Assembly (NCBI RefSeq): GCF_006120725.1
Contig: NZ_SWMU01000003.1
Location: 496,001-560,000 of the forward strand
Reading direction: 5' to 3'
Length of the DNA stretch: 64,000 bases
From: Mesohalobacter halotolerans
GTDB lineage: Bacteria; Bacteroidota; Bacteroidia; Flavobacteriales; Flavobacteriaceae
The stretch's first letter is position 1, and each line of letters starts with the position of its first letter. The notes below the pieces were generated by a model. It saw nothing but the letters and a program-made list of their open reading frames with translations, ran no database searches and had not been told where the DNA came from. Positions 63,755 to 64,000 of this stretch are shown here, piece by piece. The position numbers and the translations under genes are program-made.

Positions 63755-63825
63755 GATTTTAGATTTTAGATTTTAGATTTTAGATTTTAGATTTTAGATT
63801 TTAGATTTTAGATTTTAGATTTTAG
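63755..63825. repeat. GATTTTA heptamer, ten perfect copies
   Basis: Ten uninterrupted seven-base units start five bases after the menE stop and end before the tail of the next, convergent gene. Such a perfect array is likely to vary in copy number between isolates. Confidence 0.97.
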
Positions 63826-63843
63826 AAAGTTTATTAAAGCTTT

Positions 63844-64000
63844 TTAATTAGCAAACTTTACATCTATGTAAAACTGTTTTTCATCAATTTCTATCACTTG
63901 TTCGGGTTCAATTTTTAAAGCTTTCCAAGTTTCAGCTTCAGGATAAATCCATTTAGTATTTTTACCTATTTTTAATTCTACAGGCATATCAAAATCTTTT
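63844..64000 (-). CDS. C-terminal end of a gene running off the window
   Basis: On the minus strand a frame enters from the right edge and stops at 63844 after at least 51 codons, ending KQFYIDVKFAN. KIGKNTKWIYPEAETWKALK and the alternating hydrophobic pattern look like a C-terminal beta or helical repeat domain. It may be the end of an M1-type metallopeptidase, whose tails look similar in Flavobacteriia, but this is a weak guess. It is convergent with menE. Confidence 0.5.
   Translation of the reverse strand, partial: KDFDMPVELKIGKNTKWIYPEAETWKALKIEPEQVIEIDEKQFYIDVKFAN

Overview
The window looks like a chromosomal segment of a marine-type member of the Flavobacteriaceae (phylum Bacteroidota). 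The DNA is AT-rich. At least sixteen gene starts carry the Bacteroidota -7 promoter element TAnnTTTG, and purine-rich Shine-Dalgarno sites are scarce. Several gene sets are typical of the group: a TonB-dependent receptor followed by a DUF4249 lipoprotein, DUF4293 divergent from rho, a Rho with a long disordered insert, methylmalonyl-CoA epimerase, and menC-CPBP-menE. I see no rRNA, insertion sequence, CRISPR array or intact prophage. Almost every gene is a housekeeping or family-level conserved gene; the unusual material is mostly between the genes.

Layout. 1-5.7 kb: end of an SDR epimerase, an RsmI-like methyltransferase, then an outer-membrane receptor / DUF4249 / MurQ / DUF6095 run. 5.8-11.7 kb: an MFS permease and an M48 lipoprotein protease, a cold-shock protein, an SPFH lipoprotein, a glycoside-hydrolase-like lipoprotein, a tRNA(CAU) with a duplicated 3' end, and methylmalonyl-CoA epimerase. 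12-18.1 kb: Xaa-Pro aminopeptidase, a CoA-transferase, and the ATP-dependent DNA ligase with its partner exonuclease, split by a GIY-YIG gene and lacking the usual helicase and PdeM neighbours. 18-23.4 kb: two membrane proteins, a YbiT-like ABC-F protein, a cysteine-less thioredoxin-like lipoprotein and a TlpA reductase. 23.5-29.5 kb: lepA, a HAD phosphatase, an EamA permease, a YigZ protein and an M20 dipeptidase. 29.5-32.3 kb: a Fic gene flanked by a second, decayed copy of the dipeptidase tail, then a Cu/Zn efflux permease with an HMA domain. 32.6-40.5 kb: tRNA-Ser, asparaginase, TatD, 3-hydroxyacyl-CoA dehydrogenase, an alpha/beta hydrolase, a cobalamin-receptor-like protein, tRNA-Gly and tRNA-Leu, mutS. 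40.7-49.2 kb: an RNA methyltransferase, truA, an ABC exporter, rho, DUF4293, a thioesterase and a CrtA-like monooxygenase. 49.4-64 kb: an M28 peptidase, an SDR, a SprT-like protein, DUF389, MlaF/MlaE, a PafA-like phosphatase, polA, a four-helix-bundle protein, menC, CPBP, menE and the tail of one more gene.

The intergenic DNA holds several families of structured repeats. Three elements (14777-14944, 27733-27840, 30811-30969) sit just after stop codons in the same sense as the gene before them. Two others (11743-11895, 49168-49320) sit between divergent gene starts; they share their ends and centre but have different arms that each still fold back on themselves. A smaller hairpin family built on CTTCGA...CACTCAG recurs at four or more places. 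Two of the four tRNA genes have a partial copy of their 3' end downstream, and both copies begin exactly at nucleotide A58. These repeats, and the Fic insertion with its operator-like half-sites, are the parts most worth a second look.

All calls rest on reading the sequence and on remembered family motifs; no database search or folding program was run.
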